DNA from: Parasponia andersonii
Lineage: Eukaryota; Streptophyta; Magnoliopsida; Rosales; Cannabaceae
DNA length: 64,000 nt
Direction: 5' to 3'
Assembly: GCA_002914805.1 (NCBI GenBank)
Contig: JXTB01000037.1
Coordinates: 1,220,822-1,284,821, forward strand
The notes under the pieces are model-generated. The model searched no databases, was not told the DNA's origin, and worked only from the letters and a program-made list of their open reading frames with translations. Made by a program: the position numbers and the translations under genes. Shown in pieces: positions 1 through 11,563 of the stretch. Numbering within the stretch: position 1 is the stretch's first letter; every line of letters begins with the position of its first letter.

Positions 1-644
1 CAAGATATTCACATTTGATAAATTAGGGTTCCAAATATAAACTCTTTCGAATATAACCTAAAACATGAAATTTCTACAAAATAATTGGTCAAAATCATGA
101 TTACAACAATGGGTAATTTAATTTTAGTGACAAAAATAAGTTTAAAAGCTTAAATATAACTTGTTTGCCGGAGAAAATGGTGAAAATGGTGGAAAGGGGA
201 AATTGTTGGCCGCGGCTGGAAGTGAAGAGGAAGAGCGAATTGTCTGCTACTAGGTGATAATTTGGGGTTCTTCATATAGGGCCCCTACCTCAGCGCCCAA
301 AAGGCGCCGTTAAAGATGAGATACCACGGCACTTTTTAGGCACCGTGGTATTTTATCATGGTGCTTAATAAGCGCCGTGATATGTTTATTACGGCGCCTT
401 ATAAGTACCATGAAAGTTAAATACAATGGTGCAGTTAAAGATTGGATATCACGGCGCTTCTTAGGCGCTGTAGTATTTTATCATGGCGCTTATTAAGGAC
501 TGTGATAGATGGGATACCATGGTGCTTCTTAGGCACCGTGGTATTGCCTCTGTCTATCATGGCGTTTATTAAGTGCCGTGATAGTTAATCACTTATCACA
601 ATACATTCGTACACGCGCCGTAATAGTAGATATTTTTAGTAGTG
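1..644. mobile_element. Terminal part of a CACTA (En/Spm-type) DNA transposon, truncated by the window edge
   Basis: Read on the minus strand, the sequence ending at 644 begins CACTACTAAAAATA, which matches the CACTA-type terminal inverted repeat. Inside it (321-583) lies an array of short palindromes of the kind found in CACTA subterminal regions. Just right of 644 the sequence becomes LTR sequence of the neighbouring gypsy element, so this transposon landed in that LTR. The other end and any transposase gene lie left of the window, and the 3-base target duplication (candidate aca at 645-647) cannot be tested. Bases 1-240 are AT-rich with a short purine-rich stretch and no recognisable coding. 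Confidence 0.65.
321..583. repeat. Subterminal array of about seven imperfect 30-base palindromes in the CACTA element
   Basis: Units at 321-351, 354-382, about 388-412, 446-476, 479-507, 514-544 and 555-583 each read roughly TATCACGGCGC, a short TTA-type loop, then GCGCCGTGATA. Two variants alternate, one with ataccacgg-like arms and one with tatcatgg-like arms. In CACTA transposons such subterminal repeats are transposase binding sites; that role is inferred here. The GGCGCC cores are strikingly GC-rich against the AT-rich surroundings. Confidence 0.8.
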
Positions 645-2419
645 ACACCTGTATAGTTAGTAACACTAGAAGGCATTTTTATAAATATTAAGCTTTCAAA
701 ACATATGTAGAAAACCATGCTAAAACCAAAACCAGATGTCTAGGTCAAAACACATAGATAATCATAATAAAACAGCCATAACTGCACATCACATAAATCA
801 ACACCTCACATGAGCTCTCACCATCTCATCACAACTAGAGCAACTAATACTATATGTATTGAGTACTCCCTGCCTGACATCTATCTTTGGAAACCGGAAG
901 GACACCTGTGTGTCTAATACTACCAAGCTGGAGGGGCACTGAATGCCTACACCTACCGAGTGGAGATAGTCAGAAAACAAACCCTGTGCGGGTTTATGGG
1001 CTCTCACTGAAGGCGGATGTACTAGTCCGCCTACTACAACACCATGATGTTTAATATGGCTCTCATGCATGATCATATGAAATGTGCAATATATGGAGTC
1101 TTAAACAACTATGCAGTGGTTTAACATTCTAAACATACTTTGATTTTTAAATAGAAATCTAATTTGTACTTAAAAATCCAAAACACTATTCCTAAGATTT
1201 AACCAAATCTCAAGATTAAAACTAGTACAAAATCATATACAGAATATCCAGAGTAGTCCAAAATGTTTCACAAGTTCATAGTTCATTAAAATAATTACTA
1301 AAATAATTTAATTTAATAAAATCACGAAATTTTATTTTTAATGAAAAATAATAGAAAATAAGGAAATTGAATCCCCTACCTCGAAATAGTAATTATGCTG
1401 AGTTGACGAAGCTAAAAAATTCTTCTGTCGATCAGCTGGTTGTTTAGACGGTCGTTTCTAAATTCCAATATGTTCACTTGAAAAAGTGAATTTCCAAACG
1501 GAGCCTTAGATTGAGAAAGAGGTCACTACTGAATTCAGAATACCCAAAAATATTGGGTTAGACATAAATTTTGTTGAAAACGGGTTCCAGTGTAGAATTG
1601 GCCTGTGGCATGCAAAACGATGCAATTAACGAGTTATTTTCTCGATTTTCGTGCCACTTCGGAAAATAATGATATTTTATATCAAAATTCATGTTCCGAC
1701 CTCATTGAGTCCAAATTCGAAGTCAACTCAGTTTCGAGGTCCCGAGCATTAAATGAGCTCAAAAATCCAAAAATTATAAAATACCACATTTTGAAAATAA
1801 TTATAAAAATGCCACTTTCTCAAATCGATAATTAACGATCTTCCAGTTACCGTTTCAACACTTTAAAATTCTAAGATTTCATGTTTCAATCTCCTCTTTC
1901 ACGTGGTATAATTTTCTCGGGCAAAATAACTCAATTTCGATGTAATTAGAAAAATACCACAAAATTTAATATTATAAAAGTACTACAGTAACCGACTTCT
2001 CACCAGAGCCGAGTTAGAGGCCGAGAGTGGTCAGAAATAAAAGCTGATGTTGAGACGAGTTCAACAGTGGTGACGACGAGTTGATCAGACGTCGGAAGAA
2101 GAACCAATGGGCGAAAAACCGTTCCGGTGGAAGTGATTTTGGGCGGTCTTTTCTTCGACGAGGAGTGGCCATTCATCGACGGCTTCCAGTCAGGGCGGGT
2201 CAGCGCATCGGGCATGACAGTGGCTGGTGGTGCGGCGGTGAACAGTAATAGAGAGTGGGTTCAAAGACCTTTATGAAAAAAAAAAAGAAAGGTGGGGATT
2301 TTTATGCAATTTTCAGAAATTGTTGGTAGTGGGACACATGCCACTACCTGATTGGATCGAAAAAAGTTTCTGAAATTCTATTTTGGTCACAAATTTTAAA
2401 AAGATTCTTTCACTTTAGC
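645..2419 (-). repeat. 3' LTR of gypsy element 1, truncated at both ends
   Basis: This stretch aligns along its length with about 7303-9110 of the 5' LTR. About 500 bases are missing at the left, where the CACTA element begins, and about 200 at the right, where integrase sequence begins abruptly at 2420. A 92-codon minus-strand frame at 798-1076 has a similar open counterpart in the other LTR (7456-7734). The other open stretches here do not resemble genes. Confidence 0.85.
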
Positions 2420-3420
2420 AGTGATCCCACGCCTTGGCGTCACTTTTAAGAATACTTGATCACCAACTTTGAACTCTATTTCACATCTTTTTGGGTCCAC
2501 GTAGCTTTTCTGATGACTCTGCATAAATTTAAGTCTTTCCCGAATCTTGTTAATTGTCTCAGTAATCTCTTGTATCTGTTCTGGCCCAGGAGTAACATGC
2601 TCCTCTGGATCAGCCCAACACAATTGTGATCTACATAGTTTCCCATATAATACCTCGTATGGAGCCATGCCAAGATTGGTTTGGTAGCTGTTATTATAAG
2701 CAAACTCTACCAATGACAGGTGATCATCCCAGCTTCCGCCAAAATCCAGTATACAAGAGCAAAACATATATTCTAGAATCTGAATAGCCCTTTCAGATTG
2801 GCCATCTGTTTGAGGATGGTGAGTAGTATTGAGATTTAATTATATCCCCAATGCTCTTTGCAAAACTTCCTCGAACTTGGATGTAAATCTTAGGTTTCTG
2901 TTAGATACTATGCTTGATGGTACTCCATGCAATCGAACAATATTCTTAATCTAAAGACGGCTAAGTTTGTTGAGTGAAAAATTAGACCTAATCGGTATAA
3001 AATGAGCAGTTTTCGTCATACGATCAACGATCATCCAAACTGTGTCGTTCTTTCTTTGTGTTGTTGGCAAACCCATCACAAAATCCATTGTGATCTTATT
3101 GCATTTCCATTTTGGTATGGGTAAAGGCTATAACAGTCCAACTGGTCTTTGGTGTTCAGCTTTGATTTGTTGACATGTTATGCACTTAGCTATAAAAGTA
3201 GTTATGTCACGTTTCATACATTTCCATCAATATTGTCTCTTCAGATCATGATGCGTCTTTGTGCTACCGAGATGTACTACAAATTTAGACTTATGAGCTT
3301 TAGTGAGAATGGTCTCTCTAAGATGAGGATTATTGGTGACTGCTAGTTTTCCTTTGAAAAGCACACATCCTTCTCTATTTGTACTCCAACTTTCCAATTG
3401 TTCACCTTTTTCGAGTTGAT
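2420..3420 (-). pseudogene. Integrase remnant of gypsy element 1
   Basis: The minus-strand frame at 2420-2767 encodes the distal integrase core and start of the C-terminal region, with WDDHLSLVEFAYNNSYQ followed by a KVGDQVFLKV segment, both characteristic of Ty3/gypsy integrases. Upstream, toward 3420, more integrase sequence is recognisable only across several frames, including a stretch around 3010-3100 matching the DRMTK-type core strand. The C-terminal end is cut at 2420 by fusion to LTR sequence, so any chromodomain is missing. Confidence 0.75.
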
Positions 3421-3421
3421 T

Positions 3422-4860
3422 CTAGATTGTTCTTAACTTTTGGTCTTGCCATTGACTTTGCTGTGCAGTCTGGAGAAGTGTAGGTGTGACAACAATATTA
3501 CTGAGATAAGCAGCATTGCCAGACTCAAGGAACTGTAAGTTATAATCACCAATTGCCACTGAGTTCTTCCAATCTTGAAAAATAAGTGCAACTAATATAC
3601 CATGAGATTTTCTATTCAAAGTATCTGCTACAACATTGGCCTTGTTAGGATGGTACTGTAGTTTGAAGTTATAGTCTTCCATATATTCAACCCATCTTCG
3701 TTGCCTTAAATTCAGATCCTGTTGGGTGAAAAGGTATTTCAAACTCTTATGGTCAGAGAATATTCGAATTTCACACTATATAGATAACACCTCCAAATTT
3801 TGAGTGTGAAAATTACTGCTGCAAGTTCTAGGTCATGGATAGAATAGTTTCTGTCATGTGGCTTTAACTGACGAGAAACATACACTACAACTCAACCATT
3901 TTGCATCAGAACATACCCTAATCCTGTTTTCGAAGCATCGATATAACCACGTAAGGTTCACTACTCTCAGGTACAGTAAGAATAGGTGCAGTTGTCAAAC
4001 TATACTTCAGTTTCCTGAAAGCTTCTTCACAATCACTATCCCAAACAAATTGGACATCTTTCGTGGTTAACCTCATCAATGGTAATGCAATCGTTGAGAA
4101 ATTCTAAACAAAACGACGGTAATAGCCTGCCAAACTGAGGAAACTTCGTATCTCTATCATATTCTTTGATCTTTTCCACTTTAGAATGGCTTTTACTTTA
4201 GTAGGATCGACTAAGATACCTTTTTGAGAAATTACATGCCCCAAAAATTTAACTTCTGACATCCAGAAGTCACATTTCGATTGCTTGGCATATAATAGTT
4301 GACTTCTCAAAACTTCAAGCACTATCCTCAAATTTTTCTCGTGATCCTCCTGGGTCTTGGAATATACCAGGATATCATCAATAAAAACTACTACAAAATG
4401 ATCCAAGTATGGCCTGAAAATCCAGTTCATAAGGTCTATAAAAGTTGCAGGTGCATTCGTCAAACTAAAAGGCATTACCAGAAACTCAAAGTGACCGTAA
4501 TGAGTTCTGAATGTTATTTTCGGTATATTCTCCACTCTTATCTTCAAGTGATAACCTGACCTCAAGTTAATCTTGGAGAAGAATCTTGAACCACAAAGTT
4601 GATCAAATAATTCGTTAATCCTTGACAAATGACACTTGTTCTTTATCGTCAATTAGTTTAACTTCCTGTAGTCCACACAAAGCCATAAAGTTGTGTTAGC
4701 TTTCTTGGTGAACAAAACAGGAGCACCCCAAGGGGAAGTACTACTCTAAATAAAACCCTTGGATATCAAATCATCCAACTATTCTCTCAATTCGTTCATC
4801 TCTGCAGGAGCCATGCGGTAGGCTGGAATAGAAACTGGCTGAGCCTTAGGAACAAGGTCA
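3422..4860 (-). pseudogene. Reverse transcriptase and RNase H remnant of gypsy element 1
   Basis: Reverse transcriptase starts with a YRMAPAEMNELRE segment near 4800-4850 and continues through 4652-4104, with [15 protein letters not shown] and the catalytic box FIDD at 4374-4385. The usual first residue Y or F is kept, so the active-site aspartates are intact here. RNase H follows, with [20 protein letters not shown] and [13 protein letters not shown] at 3742-3422. Stops and frame changes near 4070, 4650 and 4750 separate the pieces, so no continuous protein can be made. Confidence 0.85.
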
Positions 4861-5183
4861 ATATAGAACTTGATCTCTATATCTGGTGGTAGCCCTGATA
4901 AATCCTCTAGAAATACCTCTGGATATTTACTCACCACCGGTATCTATAGGTCTTGATTGTCAGTTCTCGTTTCGCCATCAATGGCAAATAAGTTCTCATA
5001 ACACTCAAGTTTCTTCCTACTACCCAAACATGCTTTTAGAATAGAACTCGGTTTCAATGAATTCATTCGATCTTGACATCTTATGGGTTATCCATCATCC
5101 ATAAAAAGTATCACTCGTTTATCGTAATAATCGACAATAGCTCGATACTTGGATAACCAATCTATACCGAGTATTACATTATA

Positions 5184-5423
5184 TTATTTCATTGGCAACA
5201 CAATTAAATCAGTAAGTAATTCTTTACCGTTAATCACCACACAACAAGATTTACACACACTAGACACATCAGCTATTCCACTCATGGGTATTCCCAAAGT
5301 CAAGCCATAATCCAATTCAGAAAAATCTAACCTCAAAAGTTGAATAAATAACAAGGATATGAATGAATGAGAAGTACCAGTATCAAACAAAACACGTTCA
5401 CAAGAGTGTGAAATAAGAACCAT
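5184..5423 (-). pseudogene. Aspartic protease remnant of gypsy element 1
   Basis: This 79-codon frame contains VLFDTGTSHSFIS. The catalytic Asp-Thr-Gly is at 5376-5384, in the hydrophobic context typical of retroelement proteases that cut the Gag-Pol polyprotein. The fold continues to 5184 with another strand-like hydrophobic segment. It sits between the gag zinc knuckle and reverse transcriptase, as expected for gypsy elements. Frames on both sides are interrupted. Confidence 0.75.
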
Positions 5424-5789
5424 ACCGTCAACAACACCTTGGCCAGTGTATTCATTTGTATCATCGGTTCCAGAAATTGCATAAGCTTGGCCAATGACTT
5501 TCCCTTTTCCCTTATTGCTTCTTCCTTGTCCAGGATGACTGCTGCTAGATCCTGGGCCACTGCTACCATATCTATGCCTTTCTTGACTCCATAAAGCCTG
5601 AGGAGTCTGGAAATTCTGAGTGTAACCCTGGGGGTGGTACTGGTGCTGGTAAGGTGATGGAGATGAAAAAGCTTGAGAAGCACCCTGAGATAGCTGAGAC
5701 CTAGCTTGAGTGTTCTAGTGAGGTGCTGAACCAGAATAGCTTCCAAGAGGTCCTCTCTGAGAAAGAGGGGAATTCTGCAAATGTTTTGG

Positions 5790-6656
5790 GCATTCGATCC
5801 TCTTATGGCCCTATCGACCACAGTGGTAACACCTATAGGGGTTGAACCTCCTTTTATCTGATGATCCACTACTAGTATAGCTTTCGCTATTTAGCGAACC
5901 TTGGGCAGACTAGTGTCCTTGATTCCTCTTTTTCACTTTTCTATCGTTACTTTTATTCTTCCTTGCACCTTGCTCATTTTCTACAGTTTCAGCTCGTTGG
6001 ATAGCTAACACTACTTCAGAGAGAGTGGAAAACGAGTGAATAGCAATACAGTTGTAAATGTTTCGATTCAGACCATTCTTGAACTTCATAATTTGGTAAG
6101 TGTCACTCCCTGCTAAGCTAGGGGCAAGGCTTTCCAATTCTATGAACTCTATCACGTATTGGTTCACTATTCTATTCCCCTGAGTCAGTCTCTTAAAACG
6201 ACCAACTATTTCAGCTTGTTGATCATCATTTGCATAATGTGCTTTGAAAAGTCTTTCAAATTCTTCCCACGTTATGCCTTCTATATTTTGTATAACCTCA
6301 ATAAACTTCTGCCAATGGATAGCATTCCTCGTCAAGCGAGATATAGCAAATACAGCCTAGAACTCTCTAGAAGTACCAAGGGTTCGAAAGTGTCGTGTCA
6401 TCTCATGCAACCATGCATTGGTAACTAATGGGTTTGATGTTCCATCATACTGTCTAGGCTAAAGGTGCATAAAATTCTGAAGATGATCAGCTTGATCGGG
6501 TTGATGCTCTTACTGTGGTTGAGGTTGAGGCCCATGGTTAGGACTTTGCATCCTAAGGAAAGCATGATGCATTGCTTCAAAAAACTGGTTGAAGTCTTAT
6601 GGAACTGAAGAGGGCTCGACAATAGGTTGGCACCTCATAGCTCTCCTGGGGGGCAT
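5790..6656 (-). pseudogene. Gag remnant of gypsy element 1 with broken zinc knuckle
   Basis: A plausible Gag start at 6656 reads MPPRRAMRCQPI and hits a stop within 20 codons. The retrotransposon-gag core is open at 6335-5910 (ITWEEFERLFKAHY, then a QGNRIVNQYVIEF segment). The nucleic-acid-binding zinc knuckle lies at 5790-5831 with CX2CX4HX4C spacing, but its seventh codon (5811-5813) is a stop. Gag would form the virus-like particle in the cytoplasm; this copy cannot. Confidence 0.8.
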
Positions 6657-6769
6657 TTTGAAAGTCTGAAATGATATACCAAACTATTAGTGAGGTAATG
6701 ATGCATATCGTTAGAAAAATAGTTTCAATCTAGTTTAATGGTGCTATGTCCAGGGTATTTACATCTCTG

Positions 6770-6781
6770 GCTCTGATACCA
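6770..6781 (-). other. Primer binding site of gypsy element 1
   Basis: The minus strand reads TGGTATCAGAGC, complementary to the 3' end of initiator tRNA-Met. It lies seven bases inside the 5' LTR boundary. This fixes the element's direction and the LTR end. Confidence 0.9.
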
Positions 6782-6788
6782 CAATTTT

Positions 6789-9318
6789 TGTCACTTTCCA
6801 AACCCTGAGACAGTGACAGAAGAGGAATTTCACTAGAATTGGAAATTCCTTAACATATAAAGAAAAGGTTTTAAGAGTTTTGAAAATTTTTTTTCAAACA
6901 GCACCATAAATAAAAACATTTGGAATTCTAACCAGTGAGCCTACCCCACAGTTCACAGTCACCAATAAACATAGACTAAATAATTTAGAAGAACCAAATT
7001 CAAATAATTAATCGAGCATTACTATTCACATCTCAATATCAAACTAGTGTGGCATATATATTTTATAGATATAATCAAGTAGCATAGTCCATTTATTTAA
7101 CTAGTCTTCAACACAACTCTTAAATCCGCACTCTTAGCATTACTAAGTCACGAACTATGAGTAAAAGATAACTCCTTAATCTGTTTATTGATCGTCAATG
7201 TCAAATTGGACACCACTTGTGGGGAAAATAGGGGGTGAGCATAAAATGCCCACTAGGTTATCCAATTTCCCTTTTTGGAAAAGTTCTTTTATAATTCTCA
7301 AAATACCTACATGGTTAGTAATACTAGAATGCATTTTTATAAATATTAAGCTTTCAAAACATATGTAGAAAACTATGCTAAAACCAAAACCAGATGTCCA
7401 GGTCAAAACGCATAGAAAATCATAATAAAACAGGCAAAACTGCACATCACATAAATCAATACCTTACATGAGCTCTCACCATCTCATCACGACTGGAGTA
7501 ACTTATACTGTATGTATTGAGTGTTCCCTGCTTGACATCCATCTTTGGAAACCAGAGAGACACCCGTGTGTCTAATCCTACCAAGCCGGAGGGGCACTGA
7601 ATGCCTACACCTATCGAGTGGAGATAGTCAGAAAACAAACCCCGCACGGGTTTACGGCCTCTCACCGAAGGTGGGTGTACTAGTTTGCCTACTACAACAC
7701 TGTGATGTCTAAGATGACTCTTATACTTGATCATATGAAATGTGCAATATATGGAGTCTTAAACAACCATGTAGTGGTTTAACATTCTAGACATGCTCTA
7801 ATTTTTAAATAGAAATCTAATTTGTACTTAAAAATCCAAACATTGGTCCTAAGATTTAACCAAATCCCAAGATTAAAACTAGTACAAAATCATACACAGA
7901 ATATCCAGAGCAGTCCACAATGTTTCACAAGTTCAGAGTTCATTAAAATTATTACTCAAATAATTTAATTTAATAAAAACACAAAATTTCATTTTTAATG
8001 AAAAATATTAAAAAACAAGGAAATTGAATCCTCTACCTCGAAATAGTAATTATGCTGAGTTGATAATGCTAGAAAAATCCTCTGTCGATCAGCTGGTTGT
8101 TCAGATAGTCGTTTTTGAATTCCAACACATTCACTTGAAAAAATGAATTTCTAAATGGAGCCTTAGATTAAGAAACAGAGGTCACCATTGAATTCAGAAT
8201 ACTCAAAAATGTTGAGTTGAGCATAAATTTTGTCGAAAACGGGTTCCGGTGCTGAACCGACCCGTTGCACGCAGAACGGTGCAATTCACTAGCCATGTTC
8301 TCGATTTTTGTTCCACTTCAGAAAATAGTGATATTTTATATCAAAATTCATGTCCTAACCTCACTGAGTCCAAATTCAAAGTCAGAACTCAGTTTCGAGG
8401 TCCCAAGCATTAAATGGCTCAAAAATCATAAAATTATAAAAATACCATATTTTGAAAATAATTAGAAAAAGGCCACTTTTTAATATCGATAATTAACGAT
8501 CCTCCGGTTACCATTTCAACACTTCAAAATTATGAGATTTCATATTCAATCTCCTCTTTCACGTGGTATAATTTTGTCGGGCAAAATAAGTCAATTCTGA
8601 AATAGTTAGAAAAATACCACAAAATTTAATATTATAAAAGTGCTACAGTAACCAACTTCTCACTAGAGCCGAGTTAGAGGCCGAGAGTGATCGGAAATGA
8701 AAGATGACATTGAGATGAGTTCAACAGTGGTGACGGTGAGTTGATCGAACTTCAGAGGAAGAAACGGCGGACGAAAAACCGTTCCGGTGGCGGTGACTTC
8801 GTGCGGTCTTTTCTCCAGCGAGGAGCGGCGGTTCATAGTGGCAACACCCGGGCTGGTTCGTCGACAGCTTCCGATTAGGGTGGTGTGGCACGTCGGGCAC
8901 AATGGTAGCTTGTGGCGTGGCGGTGAACAGTAACACAGAGTGGGTTTAAGGACCTTTGTGAAGAAGAAGAAAAAAAAAGGTAGGGGTTTTTATGCAATTT
9001 TTGAAACTATGGGTAGTGGGACACGTGTCACTACCATACTGGACCGAAAAAAAGTTTTTGAAATTCCACTTTGGCCACAAATTTCAAAAGATTCTTTCAC
9101 TTTAGTCTCTTTCTAATTACATTTTTGTCCCCGGTTGGTAATTTCTCTTTCACTTTTGCTCTAAATGCACTTAGACTTTATTTTGTCTACGTTCAACACC
9201 AATAATTTAATTTGAAATATTTTCATATTTTTATTTAATTAATCCAAAAATATAAAATTACCAAAATACTCTTGAATTAAAATTACTTAATTACCCTTAC
9301 AAAATTTAGGGTTTTACA
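6789..9318 (-). repeat. 5' LTR of gypsy element 1
   Basis: On the plus strand the LTR runs from TGTCACTTTCC to GGGTTTTACA, about 2.5 kb, with canonical TG...CA ends. It abuts the primer binding site on its left. The shared gypsy LTR landmarks seen in the other elements of this window are present: a block at 7225-7245 related to tgagcataaaatgcc, and a conserved agctctcaccatctcatcac block near 7470. Its partner is 645-2419. The matching target duplication (tatct at 9319-9323) is lost on the far side. Confidence 0.88.
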
Positions 9319-9703
9319 TATCTATAATTTTACTTCCAAATATTTTCTTTTTATTTCTAATTAACTTAACAACAATAGTGCTATTTGTCATTAGTTAATT
9401 AGGAGAGATTAATATTTTAGAGTACTATATAGATTGACATTTTCGCTAAATATTATTCTAATATATGTGTAAACATTGTTTATAACCTTTGTGCTTAATA
9501 TGCGTGCATATATAAAATGATTTTAGGATCCCAATTATTATCTTAAACTTTTAAGATCAACATATGTCGAATGTGTGTTATCAGATTTTATAATATTTAC
9601 TAATTAAATGGTAACGATTCATATGTCACATATGTAGTAGTATAAAAATATAACATAAGAATTAATATTCTTAGTATTATTCATATATATATATATGTAC
9701 AAA
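9319..9703. other. AT-rich spacer without recognisable genes
   Basis: The stretch between the gypsy and copia elements is AT-rich with a short TA run near 9686-9697. I see no coding sequence or structured repeat in it. Confidence 0.5.
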
Positions 9704-9994
9704 TAAAAGAGAAGTTTAAAAAGTGAGAAATATTGATATTACTTTTGCTACTGTCAACAGTACACAATGATCGATTTATATACAGGTGATACTACTAAGA
9801 CCGATAAAGTAATTGAATCAAAGATTGAAAAACAAAATCAATTGTAGACAATGAGACTAGGGCTATGCATAGGGGAGCTAACAATTGTTGAGCACAAGAA
9901 GACAAGTATAGTAGAGCCCATGTGGTTTTCTTTTATAGATGATTGGAGTAAGTGGGATGCGTTATATTATTATTTAATAATAGTAGCCTTAATA
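9704..9994 (-). repeat. 3' LTR of copia element 1
   Basis: This matches 14431-14710 plus 15289-15314 with scattered differences. It begins taaaagagaag and ends gtagccttaata on the plus strand. Its right end abuts a C-rich run, the complement of the polypurine tract. Confidence 0.85.
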
Positions 9995-10003
9995 TCCCCC
10001 CAC
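9995..10003 (-). other. Polypurine tract of copia element 1
   Basis: The minus strand reads GTGGGGGGA immediately before the 3' LTR, as expected for the plus-strand primer of reverse transcription. Confidence 0.75.
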
Positions 10004-10039
10004 AAGCTGAAGGTGGACAAAGAGAGGACCTTCGGTTTG

Positions 10040-11500
10040 GCTCATAGTCTAGTGAAGTGAGTGGCAGAGAAGGGTTTAGTAAAGATGTCAGCAACTTGCT
10101 CAAGAGATGGAAGGTGTTGGATTTTCATAATACCTTGAAGAACCTTCTCAAGAATGAAGTGAATATCTAATTCAAAATTCTTAGTCCTATAATGAAGTAT
10201 TAGATTGGCAGAGGGATACATAGTACTGAGATTGTCACACCAGATAACTGGAGTAGAAGGATAATGGATATGTAATTCTCTAAGAAGAGATTACAACCAT
10301 AGCATTTCAGCTATAGCATGAGTAAGGCTACAGTACTCTGCCTCTATGCTAGAGTAAGAAACCGTGTATTGCTTCTCTGAATGCCAAACGATGAGATTAG
10401 TCCTTAAAAAAAATGCAAAAGCCAGATGTGGATCACCAATCATCGATGTCGGTGGCCCAATCACTATCTGGGAACCTAATGAGAACTTGGAATAAAATAC
10501 ATTCTATGATGTAGAGTTCCCTTAAGGTAATGAAGAGTTCTTTTAACAGCCTTCTAATGTGGTTCCAAGGGATTGTATATATATTGACAAAGTTTGTTGA
10601 TTATGTAGGTAATTTCAGGTCGTGTAATTATGGTATACTAAAGTGTACCAACTATACTCATGTATTGAGTTATGTTAGTGAGAGGATCTCCAGTGGTGGG
10701 ACTGAGTTTTAGAGTGGTAATCATTGGTATTTGTAGTGGGTTGGCATTAGACATTTTAGTTTATTGAAGTAAATCTGCAATGTACTTAGACTGAGATAGA
10801 TGCATATTGCCACCTAAGTCATGATGATGAGTAAATAATGAAGTTGCCCAAGACCTTTTACGGAGAACTTACAATTCAGAAGATTAGTAAGCTTAAAATT
10901 CTCTAAAAAATTACTTCCTATGATGAGAATATCATCCACATAAATAAGGATGAAAATGCAAGATTGATCAGTGATCTTCAGAAATAATGAGTAATCTGAT
11001 TTAGCAATAGTACAACTAATTTGATGAAGAGCTTGTTGGAGTTTGTCAAACCAAGCTTGGGGATCCTATTTTTGGCCATATAATGCTTTGTGGAGATTGT
11101 AAACTAATGGAAAGTTGGAGAATTTCTTTAAACCAGGATGTTGGCATATAAATACATTATTTTAAAGATCTCTATTAAGGAAAGCATTGTTAACATGTAA
11201 CTGCCTAATAGTCTATTAGTTGGAGAGTGCCACTATGAGAATAACTCTGGTTGTTATTGGTTTTACTACTGGACTAAATGCTTTAGTGTAGTAAAAACCA
11301 GCAAGTTAATCATATCCTTTGACCACAAGTCTGGCCTTATATTGAGAGGTAGAGCCATTTGGATTCTTCTTGAGTCTGAAATCCCATTTACAACCTATAA
11401 GCTTTCTTTGAGAAGGCATAGGAACAAGACTTCATATTTTGTTTTTTAGCAAATTATTGACCTCTTCTTCCATTGCAGTCTTCCAATGGAGATTTTCTTG
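10040..11500 (-). pseudogene. Reverse transcriptase and RNase H remnant of copia element 1
   Basis: The minus strand carries the copia reverse transcriptase box YVDDILIIG at about 10915-10942, with the YVDD codons at 10931-10942 intact. Upstream segments near 11000-11400 give QLDVNNAFL-like and RLVVKGYD-like fragments across several frames. RNase H fragments continue down to about 10040. Stops and frameshifts are frequent, so only short open pieces remain. Confidence 0.75.
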
Positions 11501-11563
11501 ATGATTCAAAGAGATTGCTAAGAATGTTTTATGCTTATAGATCCCCATGCTTGGACCATGTCA

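Larger units (their letters stand above)
645..9318 (-). mobile_element. Gypsy element 1: decayed Ty3/gypsy LTR retrotransposon
   Basis: The element reads right to left: 5' LTR 6789-9318, tRNA-Met-type primer site 6770-6781, gag, protease, reverse transcriptase, RNase H and integrase fragments, then a damaged 3' LTR (645-2419). The 5' LTR has proper TG...CA ends. The left LTR has lost its outer end to the CACTA insertion and its inner end to a deletion that also removed the polypurine tract and the end of integrase. All pol domains carry stops or frameshifts, so the element is dead. The gag-start type and integrase ending suggest a Tekay/Del-like lineage, which is an inference. Confidence 0.9.

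Noticed and set aside
321..583. Palindrome array considered as a CRISPR-like repeat array
   Set aside because: Units vary, have no unique spacers of constant length, and sit next to a CACTA terminus in a plant genome.
5184..5423. Aspartic protease frame considered as a host gene
   Set aside because: It lies exactly between gag and reverse transcriptase of a gypsy element and has the retroelement DTG context.
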